Shown piece by piece: positions 27,953-38,958 of a stretch of 64,000 nt of DNA. The notes under the pieces were generated by a model that worked only from the letters and a program-made list of their open reading frames with translations, was not told the DNA's origin and made no database searches. The position numbers and the translations under genes are program-made. Location: assembly GCF_000332295.1 (NCBI RefSeq), contig NZ_KB235930.1, forward strand, positions 1,927,895-1,991,894. Reading direction: 5' to 3'. Every line of letters starts with the position of its first letter. Positions within the stretch are counted from its first letter, which is position 1. This DNA comes from Fortiea contorta PCC 7126. GTDB lineage: Bacteria; Cyanobacteriota; Cyanobacteriia; Cyanobacteriales; Nostocaceae.

Positions 27953-29087
27953 AGGTTTTTAATTCCATGAGGAAATTTTTTTTAGATGTGAAATTTTTCA
28001 GATTTATTTTCACTTGTTTAATTTATCCAGTTAACCTCTCTCAAAATTTATCTATTTAGTACTGTAAACTTGACTTTTTTTTGACTAATTAGTTGATAAA
28101 AACAATTTTTTATTAAAAATCTGCAGCTATTTACCAATCTAGTTTGTCAAAACATCTATTGAAAATTCAATTATTCAGCTTAAATTTTTCCCAAATATGC
28201 ATTACTTAATTTAATGTAATTTAAATTACTCAATAATCATTTTTCCGATTTATCTTCGCTGATTTGAATCACTTTATTTGACTGTAATTACTGAACTATG
28301 TCAATTTCACTCAATATTTTTTTATGGAAAATTTAAATTTATAGCAAGTTTTTTAACGGAATTAAAAAGACTGAATTTTATTAAAAACAAAGTTTTATTT
28401 AAAAATAGACAAACAGGATTTTTACTGAAATAATTTAATTCTGATGTAAAAGCTTTAAACATAAATTTCTGAAATTTAAATGCAAAATAAATTTGATGAA
28501 AATACTAATTTATTTGGTGGAAAACTTTAAAGATTTTTAGAAATTACTTTTGACTTGACATCAAGTAAAATTAAATTTTTTATAAACAATATATATCTCG
28601 GAAAAATGAGAAAAATATCAAGTATAATTTACAGTCGCAGTCAACAAAGTAGTTGTCCAGTCAGTTTTATGAAGAGAGTCTTGATAAACTGACAGCGTTT
28701 CTCATGTTGGTGAGGCTAGGGGCTAGGAACTAGGGGATAGAACTTAACTGGGGTGTACATACATTGGGAACTGCTGGGGGACTGATGCTAAAGTCATCAT
28801 TTTTGGGAAAAATTTTCCCAAGTTCAAGAAACCGTGACGCTTGATATTGAACCGAATGTATGTGTCAGTTACGTAAACTCTGAAACTAGAGCATCCAACC
28901 GGGTGAGCAGTTTTATACCGAGTATTTTTGCAACTTTAAAATCTATCACTACCCAGTTGACATATATGCATTCATAAAAAATGGCTGTTTAAATTGGAAA
29001 TTTGGAATTTTGAATTGGTATTAGATTCCCACTTTCCCCTAGACTAGGGGCAGCAACCTTGTGCAAACTGGCTAAGGAAAATGGACT
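27953..29087. other. AT-rich intergenic region, 1.1 kb
   Basis: No gene is seen. 27960-28640 is very AT-rich (long T and A runs) and probably contains the promoter region of the leftward 1205-residue gene. Around 28710-28740 there is a GGCTAGGGGCTAGGAACTAGGGG block, a common low-complexity repeat in these genomes. The last 100 bp lead into mgtE. Confidence 0.6.
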
Positions 29088-30488
29088 GTGACTGAATTGA
29101 ACAATTCCCCCTCTACCCTCCAAGGTTTTTCACGCCGAGAATTACGAGATTTAGTGCGAACTCAGCTACAAATGCTGCTAGAACAGGGGGATTTACGGGG
29201 AGCAAAGGCAATTTTAGTACCTGTGCAGCCTGCGGATATTGCTGAGGCTATTGAAGGCTTACCGGAAGCAATGCACGCTTTGGCTTTTCGCTTGCTTTCT
29301 AAGGATGAAGCAATCGAGGTTTATGAATATCTAGATTACAGCGTTCAAGAACGGCTAATTGAGGAATTGAAAAGTCAAGAAGTCCGAGATATTGTTGATC
29401 AGATGTCATCGGATGACCGAGCTAGATTATTTGACGAATTACCAGCCAAAATTGTTAATCGCCTCTTAGAACAACTGAGTCCCGCTGAACGGGAAGCCAC
29501 AGCCCAACTGTTGGGTTATGAAGCTGACACGGCTGGGCGAATGATGACGCTGGAGTTAATCTCGCTCAAAGAGAATTTGACGGTAGCGCAAACTTTAGAG
29601 CGGATTCGCAGTTTGGCTAACGCTAGCGAGATGATTTACTACCTTTATGTGACTGATAGTGCTAGGCGCTTAACGGGGATTGTATCACTGAGAGAATTAG
29701 TCACCTCTCAGCCAGAGGAAATTATTGGGGAAGTGATGACCCGCGATGTGGTGTTTGTGCATACAGATACGGATCAAGAAGAAGTAGCAAAATTGATTCA
29801 AAGGTATGATTTTCTGGCTGTGCCTGTTGTCGATAGAGAACAACGTCTCGTCGGTATAGTTACTGTTGATGATGTGATCGATATTTTGCAAGCAGAAACT
29901 ACTGAAGATATTTATGCTGTCGGTGGTGGCGTGCAATCGGGAGGCGACAATTATTTCCAAACAAATTTATGGGAAGTTGCTCGTAAAAGGGTTGTTTGGC
30001 TGTTAGTATTACTTGTTACTAATACTATTACAGGCACAATTATTAAATCTCAAGAAGATATCTTAACGAAGGTGGTAACACTGACGGCTTTTATACCTTT
30101 GCTAACAGGTACTGGCGGTAACGTAGGGGCACAATCTTCTACGGTGGTTATTCGCGGGATGAACACCGAAGAAATACGGTTACTGGGCCCATTGCAAGTA
30201 ATTGGACGTGAGGCGATCGCTGGTGTGTTATTAGGTGGTATGTTAGGTACGATCGCCACAATTTGGGCATATTTTTTACAAGGCAGATTAGAAGTAGCGA
30301 TCGCTGTTGGTAGTAGTTTAGTCGCTATTTCTGTTTTAGCTTCTGTTTCCGGTTCCGCACTGCCATTTTTATTTCGTTTACTTCGCTTAGATCCGGCTTT
30401 AATGTCAGCGCCATTTATCACCACAGCAGTTGATGTTATTGGTGTTTTAATTTACTTCAATCTAGCGAGAGTAATTTTAAATTTATGA
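29088..30488 (+). CDS. mgtE: magnesium transporter MgtE
   Basis: A 466-residue MgtE-type Mg2+ channel. The N domain (about 30-145) includes DQMSSDDRARLFDELPA; two CBS domains follow (about 150-275; EVMTRDVVFVHTDTDQEEVAKLI, LVGIVTVDDVIDIL); and a five-helix membrane domain (about 300-466) carries the pore signature TGGNVGAQSSTVVIRG. Mg2+ sensing by the N/CBS domains gates the channel. The start is GTG 29088 (an overlapping ATG at 29081 hits a stop), with AAGGAAA about 8 bases upstream. Confidence 0.95.
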   Translation: MTELNNSPSTLQGFSRRELRDLVRTQLQMLLEQGDLRGAKAILVPVQPADIAEAIEGLPEAMHALAFRLLSKDEAIEVYEYLDYSVQERLIEELKSQEVRDIVDQMSSDDRARLFDELPAKIVNRLLEQLSPAEREATAQLLGYEADTAGRMMTLELISLKENLTVAQTLERIRSLANASEMIYYLYVTDSARRLTGIVSLRELVTSQPEEIIGEVMTRDVVFVHTDTDQEEVAKLIQRYDFLAVPVVDREQRLVGIVTVDDVIDILQAETTEDIYAVGGGVQSGGDNYFQTNLWEVARKRVVWLLVLLVTNTITGTIIKSQEDILTKVVTLTAFIPLLTGTGGNVGAQSSTVVIRGMNTEEIRLLGPLQVIGREAIAGVLLGGMLGTIATIWAYFLQGRLEVAIAVGSSLVAISVLASVSGSALPFLFRLLRLDPALMSAPFITTAVDVIGVLIYFNLARVILNL

Positions 30489-30778
30489 GTTTTAAATTAC
30501 AATCAAGCTACTTGCTGGTTAAACTGCATTTGATTGATTAAGAGTCAAGTTCAATAATTGTTCAAAAATTAAAGATTTTGTGAAATAAAAAAAATCCTTT
30601 TATCAAAATTTCATAAAAAAGTAACGGTATCAATCTTTTATACAGATATCAGTGGTTCTTTGGTGTTAATATGCTTTGAAAAGCAAAAACAACAAAAAAT
30701 TTACAATACAAACAGTTTTTCGCCCGAAAAATTCACTAAATACTAACAACAACCTTTATTATTGCTCGATGCCTGCCA

Positions 30779-31705
30779 ATGACATCTATCTCAACGTGGA
30801 AAAAACGTAAAAACCTATTGTTAACGCTGGTTGCAATTAGCATCAGTCTCAGTACAACGCAAGCAAGCGTGGGACAAACAAACACAATCAACAACACAGC
30901 AAGCGGCACAGCGAGCGGCACACCAATCACCAACTCAAACACAGTCAGACTCACAGCCAACAGCGCCGCCCTAGAACTAATAAAAACCGGAGACAAAGCC
31001 GCAGCCGAACCAGGAGACAGCATAGTCTATCGGCTAGCAATCACCAACAAAGGGACAACAGCAGCCAGCAACCTAATCATCAACGACAGACTACCCCTAG
31101 GCATCAGACTCATCAACAAAACACTCACAGGCAGCATCAACAACAACAGCATCGCCCTCACAGCCAACAGCAACAGCCGCAGCATCAGCATCAGCCCAGT
31201 AGACAACAGCATCCAACTGCAACCAAACCAAACCCTAGTCATAGTCTACGCCGGAGAAATCACACCAGACGCCATCAGAGGCACAGGCACAAACCTAGCC
31301 ATCGCCCAAGCCGGCAACCTCACAAGTAACCCCAGTAGCCACACCATCAGAATCAGACCAGGAATCCTCTCCGACTGCGGCACCCTCATCGGTAGAGTAT
31401 TCATCGACAAAAACAACGACGGCGAACAACAAAACAACGAACCAGGCATCGGTAACGCCGTCATCTACATCGACGACGGCACCCGCATCATCACCGACAA
31501 CAACGGACTCTACTCCCTCAGCAACGTCATCAGTGGCAATCGCACCGCCACACTAGACCTGACCAGCCTACCAGGATACGCCCTCGCACCCAACAAATAC
31601 ATCATCGAAAAAAATAGCCACACCAGACTAGCCAAACTCGCACCAGGAAGCATGGTGAGAATCAACTTCGGCGTCACACCAGCCTTTGGGGAACAAAAAC
31701 GATGA
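30779..31705 (+). CDS. secreted DUF11 / SdrD-B-like protein
   Basis: A 308-residue exported protein: signal segment LLLTLVAISISLSTTQASVGQ, a DUF11 domain (about 60-190; LELIKTGDKAAAEPGDSIVYRLAITNKGT, NLIINDRLPLGIRL) and a SdrD B-like domain (about 205-300; GRVFIDKNNDGEQQNNEPGIGNAVIYIDDGTRIITDNNGLYSL). Both folds are extracellular beta-sandwiches found in surface proteins. Its stop overlaps the ATG of the next gene (ATGA), implying translational coupling. Third codon positions are almost all A or C, unlike genes outside this locus. Confidence 0.78.
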   Translation: MTSISTWKKRKNLLLTLVAISISLSTTQASVGQTNTINNTASGTASGTPITNSNTVRLTANSAALELIKTGDKAAAEPGDSIVYRLAITNKGTTAASNLIINDRLPLGIRLINKTLTGSINNNSIALTANSNSRSISISPVDNSIQLQPNQTLVIVYAGEITPDAIRGTGTNLAIAQAGNLTSNPSSHTIRIRPGILSDCGTLIGRVFIDKNNDGEQQNNEPGIGNAVIYIDDGTRIITDNNGLYSLSNVISGNRTATLDLTSLPGYALAPNKYIIEKNSHTRLAKLAPGSMVRINFGVTPAFGEQKR

Positions 31706-34700
31706 ACCACAACCAACAACAACCCACCCGGAACCAACCCTGGCCAATCCTCAGCCACAGCGCAGGCATCATCCCCACACTCATCACCCTCATCGCCCCC
31801 GCCTGGGGAAACCCCGCCCCCAACATCGCCCCGCAAATTAGTCCCATTCAAATAGACATCAGACCCCTACAAGACCCACGAGTAGTCGCCGACGGACGTT
31901 CCACCATCAAAATCAAAGGACAAATCACCGATAGTCAAGGTCAACCACTCAACCAAGACATCATCGTCACCCTCACCAGCAGCGCTGGTCAATTCATCGG
32001 AGCCGACCATAACCGGGACCAAAGCGGCTTTCAAATCCTGGTGAGCAACGGCGAATTCATCGCCACCCTCCGCACCGACATCAAACCCCAACAAGTACGC
32101 ATCCGCGCCGCCATCGACCACATCCTCACCACCAGCGAGCTGACCCCCACAGAAATTACACCCATAGCCCCACAACAAGGGCAAATCGAAGCCTACACCC
32201 AAGTAGAATTCACCACCCATTTGCGACCCTCCCTCGCCACAGGCGTCATCAACCTCCGCCTCGGGCCCAGAGGTACAAACTACTGGGGTAGTTACCGCGA
32301 CTTTCTCAACCCCGAAAAAATCGGCGGGACACAACTAGACTTCAGCGCCCAAGTCTTCGCCACCGGTGCAGTCGGCGAGTGGCGCTTCACCGGCGCATAC
32401 AACAGCCAACGACCACTCAACCTTGATTGCGAAAACCGCAATCGTCTGTTTGGTGGTGTACAGTTTTGCGAACAACAATACCCAGTCTACGGCGACAGTT
32501 CCACATTCACATCCACCGCCCCTCCATCGATAGCGTCTATGCCAAGTTCGAGCGCACCTCACCAGTCCCTGGCGCCGAACCAGACTATGTGATGTGGGGC
32601 GACTACGACACCAACGAATTCAACCGCAGCTCCCAACTCTACACCGCCACCGCCCGTCAACTCCACGGCTTCAAAGCCAACTACAACTTTGGCAATTTGC
32701 AAGTTACAGGGTTGTACGCCAACAACATCGAAGGATTCCAACGAGATACCATCCTCCCCAACGGTACCAGCGGTAACTACTTCCTCTCCCGACGCTTGTT
32801 GGTAGGAGGAAGTGAAACAGTGTATGTGGAATCAGAAGAAATTAATCGTCCAGGGACAGTAGTCGCCAGAACTCAACTATTCCGGGGTGCAGATTACAAC
32901 ATTGATTATGACCGAGGGACATTGTTCTTCCGTCGTCCTTTACAAGCGACAGAACTCAATCCCTTCGGTAGCACCCTCGTCAGACGGATTGTTGTTACCT
33001 ACCAAAATGAAGGAGCGCAGAATTCGCAACTTTATGGTGGGCGATTGCAATACAACCTATCTCCACAGCTAGAAAACAAATCATTTGTTGGTGCGTCTTA
33101 TTTGTTAGAAGACCAAGGCGCTCAAGATTGGCGATTATTTGGTGCAGATTTCCATTTATCTTTGGGTAATGGCAGTCAAATTGTCGGTGAATATGCTCGC
33201 TCGCAAAACAATCTCGTCAATAGTGCGAGTGTGGATGGCGCCGCTTATCGTTTAGAGGCGATAGCTTCTTTGAGTCGGAGTTTGTCAGCAGGGGCTTACT
33301 ATCGGGCGGTGGAGCCGAATTTTGCCAATAATGCCACTTTCAGTTTTGCACCGGGACAAACGCGCTATGGTGGGTCGTTGTTGGCAAAAGTGACGCCAAC
33401 AACGGCGCTGCGAGCGGCGTACGATTTTGAGGAGAACTACGGTACACGGGCGACGGGGGTGACGGGATTTTTTGATTTGTTTGACCCCCAACCCCAAGGG
33501 CGACCGGGGGAACGGTTGAGTAATACTTTGCAGACTTGGCGGGCGGGGATTGTGCAACAGTTGGGGAATGCAGATGTGAGTGTGGAGTATGTCAACCGCC
33601 GCCGAGATGACCGGGTGAGTAATCGGTTGAGTGGGGAGGCGAGTCAGTTGGTGTCGCGGTTGAAGTTACCGTTGACTGATTCGTTGACGTTTCAGGGTTT
33701 GAATGAGTTGAATTTGGGTGGGAGTGACCCGCTGTATCCGAATCGTACGACTTTGGGGCTGGATTGGCAGGCGTACCCGGGGGTGAAGTTGCGTTTGGCA
33801 CATCAATTTTTTGAGAATAGTAGTTTGGTACCGGGGAATTCGTTGACGACTGTGGAGACGATTTTGGAGCGGAAGTTGTGGGGGGAGACGAATTTGACGG
33901 GGCGGTATGCGCTGCTGTCGGCGGTGAATGGTTTGCAAGGTCAGGGGGCTGTGGGTTTGAATCACCGCTGGACGGTGGCGCCGGGTCTGCGGTTGGGTGT
34001 GGGGTATGAGTATGTGTTTAAGAATGTGTTTAATGGTACGGCGTCGGGGGCACAGTTTGAGCAATATTACGCAGTGGGACAGACGGCGGCGAGTTTGGGG
34101 CTATTTTCGGGGTCGGTGTATAGTTTGGGGCTGGAGTATACGGATAATCCAGGTTTTCAGGCGAGTACGCGTTTTGAGTATCGGGATGGGGCGGAGGGTC
34201 AGAATTTGGTGGTGAGTGCTTCGGCTCTGGGGAAGGTGACGCCGGCGCTGACGGCTTTGGTGCGGTTTCAACAGGCTGGGGCGGGGAATGTGTTTTTACC
34301 GTCTGGTGGTGTGGATGGGTCGGGGGTGCGGTTGCAATCTTTGGGTGATACGGCGAATCTCCGGGTGGGTTTGGCGTTTCGTGACCCGAGTAATGACCGT
34401 TTTAATGGTTTGTTGAAGTATGAGTGGCGTCAAAATTTTGATTCGATTCCCTCCGCTCAGTTGACGCCGACGACGGCGACTGGTCAGGTGTTGTCTTTGG
34501 AGGGGATTTATGCGCCTTCTTGGCGTTGGGAGTTTTATGGTAAGTATGCGCTGCGCAATGGGGTGACTTTTTTGAATGGGGAGCGGTTGGATGCGACGGT
34601 GAATTTGGCTCAGTTGCGGGCGGCTTACCGGTTGGGTTATCGCTCTGATTTGGCGGTTGAGGGTCGCTGGATTGGTCAGAATTCTAATTCTGGTACTGAT

Positions 34701-34979
34701 TTTGATGAGTTGGGTTTGGCTGTGGAGTCTGGTTATTATTTGACTCCGGATTTGCGTTTGGCTGTGGGTTATAGTTTTGGCGGTGTTGATGACCGTGATT
34801 TTTCTGGTTATCGTTCTGCTGGTGGTTTTTATCTGAGTTTGAGTTTGAAGTTGAGTGAGCTTTTGGCTGGTTTTGGTCTGCAGCGTCCTTCTCCTTCTCA
34901 ACAGCTTGAGTCTGAGCGGTCTGATGTTTCCCAAAATCGATTGATTAATGTTTTGCGACAATCTTTAGCGCGGAAGTAG
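31702..34979 (+). pseudogene. large outer-membrane beta-barrel protein with Ig-like N-domain, frameshifted
   Basis: Two overlapping frames together encode one protein of about 1092 residues. The first (31702-32592) has a signal region, an Ig-like segment (VVADGRSTIKIKGQITDSQGQPLNQDIIVTL) and the barrel start. The second continues from about 32520 with RPSIDSVYAKFERTSPVPGAEPDYVMWGDYDTNEF and a long series of amphipathic strands to KLSELLAGFGLQRP. The switch falls at the C-run in ACCGCCCCTCC (about 32516-32526): one extra C restores GCC CCC TCC ATC GAT and a continuous reading. So this is a one-base deletion, a sequencing error or a slippage switch. The role is probably an outer-membrane exporter or anchor for the flanking DUF11 proteins (inference). 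Base usage changes from A/C-rich to G/T-rich along the gene. Confidence 0.75.
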
Positions 34980-35030
34980 TTTTGATGCTATCTGTCTAAA
35001 CTTTAAAACCTGTCTAACATCAAATAAATA

Positions 35031-36998
35031 ATGAAAAGACGTTTTAAATTTCCTCCCCAATTAACCCAGGATTTGATGCAGTCTAAATGCACTACTAAAA
35101 AGCATATTGTGCCACAGCAAAGTGAAATAGCTGATAAAATCTCACAATTGGGAAGGCGTTTGTCTTGTGGGGTGCTAGCTTTACCATTTGTAGTCAGTGG
35201 GTGGGGATACATACCAGAAGCTGCTCAAGCTCAAATCATTGATAGGGGTGGTAATGGTTGTCCTGCGGGTTCAAGACTGGGAAGGAGTAATTTCCTGATT
35301 AATGGTAATTTTGCTACTAATGCGGGAACGGGTGAAGGTGTTTATACTGTTTCTGGCCCTGTACCCGCTAGGCTCGGTTTTACTAGCGATTTGCCCTATC
35401 GAGGTGATGATGTTTATCCTGATGATGTGCCAACTACGGATGCTCCTAATAATCAGGGAGGAGGAGGGCTTTCTATCCAAACTGGGGCGATTGATTACTT
35501 TAGCATTTTGAGTGGACGACCTTTTCCGGGAGACCCGGCAAACAATGTACCACCTTCTAATACTTACCTTTACTCAAACCCTAATGCGTTGGCAACCAGT
35601 CCAACTGTGCCGAATTCTGCGATTGAGCCTGGTAATCCCAAAATTTGGGGACAGACAGTGACGGGATTACAACCAAATACAACTTATAACTTTATCGCTT
35701 ATTTTTATAATCTTTTGCGGACTGACAATCCGAGCGTTGCTGATGCGGTACCACCAATTATAGTTTTGAGAATCACCTCTCCAGCTACTGGGAATTTTAT
35801 TGCTGGTACACCTACTACAGTAGCGACAAAACAACAATGGATACCAGTGCAATTTGCTTTCACGACAGAGGCGAATGAAACGTCTGTAAATTTGGCGATT
35901 TTTGATCAAGCTAATAATATTTTTGGCGATGATTTTGGATTAACAGCGATCGCTCTTAACCAATGTATCCCCACAACGGAAATTTTCAAATCAGTCCGTC
36001 GCCTGCGGGACAACGATAACAATGGAGTTTTGAATGTCGGCGATGACTTGGAATACACTATCTTGGTACGGAACTCCAGCACCACTGAAAGTGTCACAGA
36101 GTTGGTCATCAGGGACGCCATCCCCGCACAGTTACAAGTTTTGCGAGATGGTTCTAACCCGATTCAATTTCCTTCAGGATTCTCTGCAGCAGCGAGTTTA
36201 CCCACCAGCAGTTTTAATGGTAACGGTACTGGTAGCCCGATTACATTCACGAATCCGGGAACTTTGGCTGTTGGTCAAACAATCACGCTCAAGTATAACG
36301 CTCGCATCCTTCCAGGGGCTACTAGCCCTATCGCTAACCAAGCTCTAGCTAACTTTAGCGGTGATGGCGGTAGACCAATTTTATCTGATGCCAGTGACTC
36401 TACTAATCCTGGTCAACCCGGTTCGGGAAATAATCCTGGTAATCCTGATACCAACGGTAACGTCAATCAACCCAATAACAGCCCGAATGAGCCGACAATT
36501 GTCAACTTGGGTGGTGCTATCTCTACGGGTAATCGCTTGCGTCTAGTCAAACGGATAACATCTGCAACTAGAGGAGGAGTTCCCATCAGTGGCTTATCTT
36601 TCACTGGAGTTGAAGCTGATGCTGACGCCGATGCTATTAATCAAGCCAATCTCAGACCTGTGGGTTTGCGAGAAATTCCCGCAACGACGCCTTTACAAAG
36701 CGGCGATGATGTACAATACACGATTTATTTCCTTGGTGAACAGGCTTTAGAAAATTTCAATTTCTGCGATTTAATTCCTCAAGGAACAACCTACATACCC
36801 AGCAGTATTTCTATCGTCGGGGCTGGTACTGGTGCTGACCAAGGGAGATTTTTCTCGCCTCTAACGCCCTTGGAACAAATACCCGAAAACAGCGCCTGTC
36901 AAAATCGCAGCAACCCCAACGGTACAGTAATAGTCAAATTGGGTAATGTTCCTGGTGGGCGACCAGGTTCTGTTAGCTTCCGAGTGAAAATAAATTAA
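35031..36998 (+). CDS. secreted DUF11-domain surface protein
   Basis: A 655-residue protein. An unusually long N-terminus (about 45 residues) precedes a hydrophobic signal core (GVLALPFVVSGWGYIPEAAQA, cleavage after AQA). A beta-rich N-terminal domain (about 75-310; NFLINGNFATNAGTGEG, TGLQPNTTYNFIAYFYN) resembles carbohydrate-binding sandwiches. Then come a DUF11 repeat (about 320-450; KSVRRLRDNDNNGVLNVGDDLEYTILVRNSS), a Pro/Asn/Gly-rich linker (GQPGSGNNPGNPDTNGNVN) and a second DUF11-like domain (about 500-655). It lies 51 bp after the barrel gene. Codon use is ordinary again here. Confidence 0.78.
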   Translation: MKRRFKFPPQLTQDLMQSKCTTKKHIVPQQSEIADKISQLGRRLSCGVLALPFVVSGWGYIPEAAQAQIIDRGGNGCPAGSRLGRSNFLINGNFATNAGTGEGVYTVSGPVPARLGFTSDLPYRGDDVYPDDVPTTDAPNNQGGGGLSIQTGAIDYFSILSGRPFPGDPANNVPPSNTYLYSNPNALATSPTVPNSAIEPGNPKIWGQTVTGLQPNTTYNFIAYFYNLLRTDNPSVADAVPPIIVLRITSPATGNFIAGTPTTVATKQQWIPVQFAFTTEANETSVNLAIFDQANNIFGDDFGLTAIALNQCIPTTEIFKSVRRLRDNDNNGVLNVGDDLEYTILVRNSSTTESVTELVIRDAIPAQLQVLRDGSNPIQFPSGFSAAASLPTSSFNGNGTGSPITFTNPGTLAVGQTITLKYNARILPGATSPIANQALANFSGDGGRPILSDASDSTNPGQPGSGNNPGNPDTNGNVNQPNNSPNEPTIVNLGGAISTGNRLRLVKRITSATRGGVPISGLSFTGVEADADADAINQANLRPVGLREIPATTPLQSGDDVQYTIYFLGEQALENFNFCDLIPQGTTYIPSSISIVGAGTGADQGRFFSPLTPLEQIPENSACQNRSNPNGTVIVKLGNVPGGRPGSVSFRVKIN

Positions 36999-37008
36999 TT
37001 GCTATCTA

Positions 37009-37266
37009 TTAAAGTTCTGTAGCTGTATCTGGAGCGACAATCTCACCAGTACCCATTTCTAAAATCATGTCTTGGTCAGTAATTAATTCGCTAAGTTCTT
37101 TGACTTGTAAATTCATTTGCTCACAAGCTTTTTTGAGTTCTTGGGAGAATTTGTTCAGGTTGTCGCCATAACCACATTGATAAGCTGCGGTTTCAATTCC
37201 TTGCTTGGCATTTGCTCTAGCACAATCTACTAGTTCTGTGCCATACAATTGTGTTGGAGATGCCAT
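37009..37266 (-). CDS. hypothetical protein (85 aa)
   Basis: Begins MASPTQLYGTELVDCARANAKQGIETAAYQCGYGDNL and ends in an acidic segment. Two cysteines sit in the first third and a helix LKKACEQMNLQVKELSELI in the middle. No signal peptide. Family not recognised; the convincing composition and ATG 37266 support coding. It is convergent with the DUF11 gene, only 10 bp apart. Confidence 0.65.
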   Translation of the reverse strand: MASPTQLYGTELVDCARANAKQGIETAAYQCGYGDNLNKFSQELKKACEQMNLQVKELSELITDQDMILEMGTGEIVAPDTATEL

Positions 37267-37489
37267 AGATATAGTTTTAATTCTCTAAATGTTTGCTTTA
37301 GCTATATTATCAATTACTAATTATCTCCCTCTCTCTCTGATGGCAGATTCAGTGTGGAGAAATAGGGAGATAATTTTAAGTGAAAATTAAAAATTCAAAA
37401 AGGCGTAAATCAATCGCTCGCCGCAAAATGCTCAATAGCTAACTGTGCAAATTTCTTCATTTTTTCCCTGATGCTCCCACTGCTTTGTA

Positions 37490-38347
37490 CTAGCCATTAA
37501 TAACTTCGCCGCCGTTGGGATGTAACACTTGACCAGAGATATAAGAAGCATCATCGGAGGCTAAAAATACATAGGAAGGTGCGACTTCTTCCGGTTGTCC
37601 TGCTCTTTGCATGGGGACTTGTTTACCGAAAGTGGCAACTTTTTCTTCTGGGAAAGTAGAAGGAATTAAAGGTGTCCAAATCGGGCCCGGTGCAACTGCA
37701 TTGACACGGATACCTTTTTCTATTAAATTTTGCGATAGGGCGCGTGTAAAGGCAACGATTGCACCTTTAGTCGAAGAATAATCAAGCAGTTGGGGACTAC
37801 CTTTGTAAGCTGTTACTGAGGTAGTATTTATAATCGCACTACCTCCATGTAAGTGCTTTATTGCTGCTTTTGTCAAGTAAAACATTGAAAAGATATTAGT
37901 ACGGAAAGTGCGCTCCAATTGTTCTTTACTGATATCCTCAATATTTTTTTGTGGATGTTGTTCAGCAGCGTTGTTCACCAGGATATCGAGTTTACCAAAT
38001 TCTTTGACTGTTTGTTCTACAAGTTGTTGACAAAAGCTTTCATCGGTGATGTCACCTGGAATTATTAACGCTTGACGCCCATACTTTTCTACTAATTGTT
38101 TTGTTTCTTTAGCGTCTTCGTGTTCGTTGAGATAGCTAATAACTACATTTGCACCTTCTTTAGCAAAAGCTATCGCTACAGCCCGACCAATCCCACTATC
38201 TCCACCCGTAATTAATGCAACTTTATCTTTGAGTTTATCACTACCTCGATATTGAGCATCATCTGCTTTGGGTTTTGGTGTCATTTTTGATTCCACACCC
38301 GCCGGCTCTTGGTGCTGTGGTGGCTGTAATTGTGTTTCTGTCGGCAT
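37490..38347 (-). CDS. SDR-family oxidoreductase (YhxC/YghA-like)
   Basis: A 285-residue short-chain dehydrogenase. An N-terminal extension (about 45 residues, MPTETQLQPPQHQEPAGVESKMTPKP) precedes the Rossmann motif VALITGGDSGIGRAVAIAFAKEGANV; NNAAEQ, catalytic Ser in INTTSV and YSSTK follow, with VAPGPIWTPLIPS near the end. The extended N-terminus is usual for the YghA/YhxC group, often stress-induced. ATG 38347 is preceded by GAGG at about 9 bases and beats the longer frame to 38437. Substrate unknown. Confidence 0.85.
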   Translation of the reverse strand: MPTETQLQPPQHQEPAGVESKMTPKPKADDAQYRGSDKLKDKVALITGGDSGIGRAVAIAFAKEGANVVISYLNEHEDAKETKQLVEKYGRQALIIPGDITDESFCQQLVEQTVKEFGKLDILVNNAAEQHPQKNIEDISKEQLERTFRTNIFSMFYLTKAAIKHLHGGSAIINTTSVTAYKGSPQLLDYSSTKGAIVAFTRALSQNLIEKGIRVNAVAPGPIWTPLIPSTFPEEKVATFGKQVPMQRAGQPEEVAPSYVFLASDDASYISGQVLHPNGGEVING

Positions 38348-38958
38348 ATAATTTTTCCTCGCATTCTGATAATTTTTCAAAAATAAACCTTGGGTCGAAA
38401 ATTCAAACCAAGGTTTTATTTTTGCTTTGGCTCCCACTCGCCATTCGCAAGTTTAAACTGACTTTATTTCTATGGAAAAATTACGTACTAATTATTAGTA
38501 ATTGTCCGTAGTTTTTACATATTTAGTGATAACTAATTCGGCATTTCTAGACTTAAAAATTGACCTTAATTAGTCAATCATGTGCTAAAGTTTAAATCGT
38601 TAACACAAACAGCTACTAAGAATTACGAATTAGTTTAGTTATTGCTCCCCACACCGGATACACGCTCTTAACCTAACCACGGAAAATAAGTACACAACTC
38701 TCTGTCGATGTAGGACTGCTCCCGTTCATCTGCTATCAAGTTAACTGTTATGTCTTGAAAGTTTATCGCTCTCTAGATGGAAACAAATTTCCGCGTCGAT
38801 CAACCTTTAGAAGTAAATAAGTAGGTGATGGGGAATAGGTAGGGTGATGGAGGGAAAGGAAAAATTACAAATAACAAATTACAAATAATAAATGACAAAT
38901 AACCAGTAACCAATTTAGGATAATAAACCAGTGTTGGGATCAATACAGAGCAGGGATT
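38348..38958. other. intergenic region, 0.6 kb
   Basis: No gene is seen between the divergent SDR and ATP-grasp genes. At 38820-38870 there is a GATGGGGAATAGGTAGGGTGATGG stretch like a degraded G-arm, and at 38870-38915 repeated CAAATAACAAATTACAAATAA-like sequence of the kind also seen at 61425-61448. Confidence 0.55.

Noticed and set aside
34296-34961. Antisense frame of 221 codons (also 33666-34064 and 31867-32334)
   Set aside because: They lie opposite the barrel gene and stay open only because that gene's third positions are nearly all G/T or A/C; residues are low-complexity Thr/Arg/Gln or Gly/Asp/Val.
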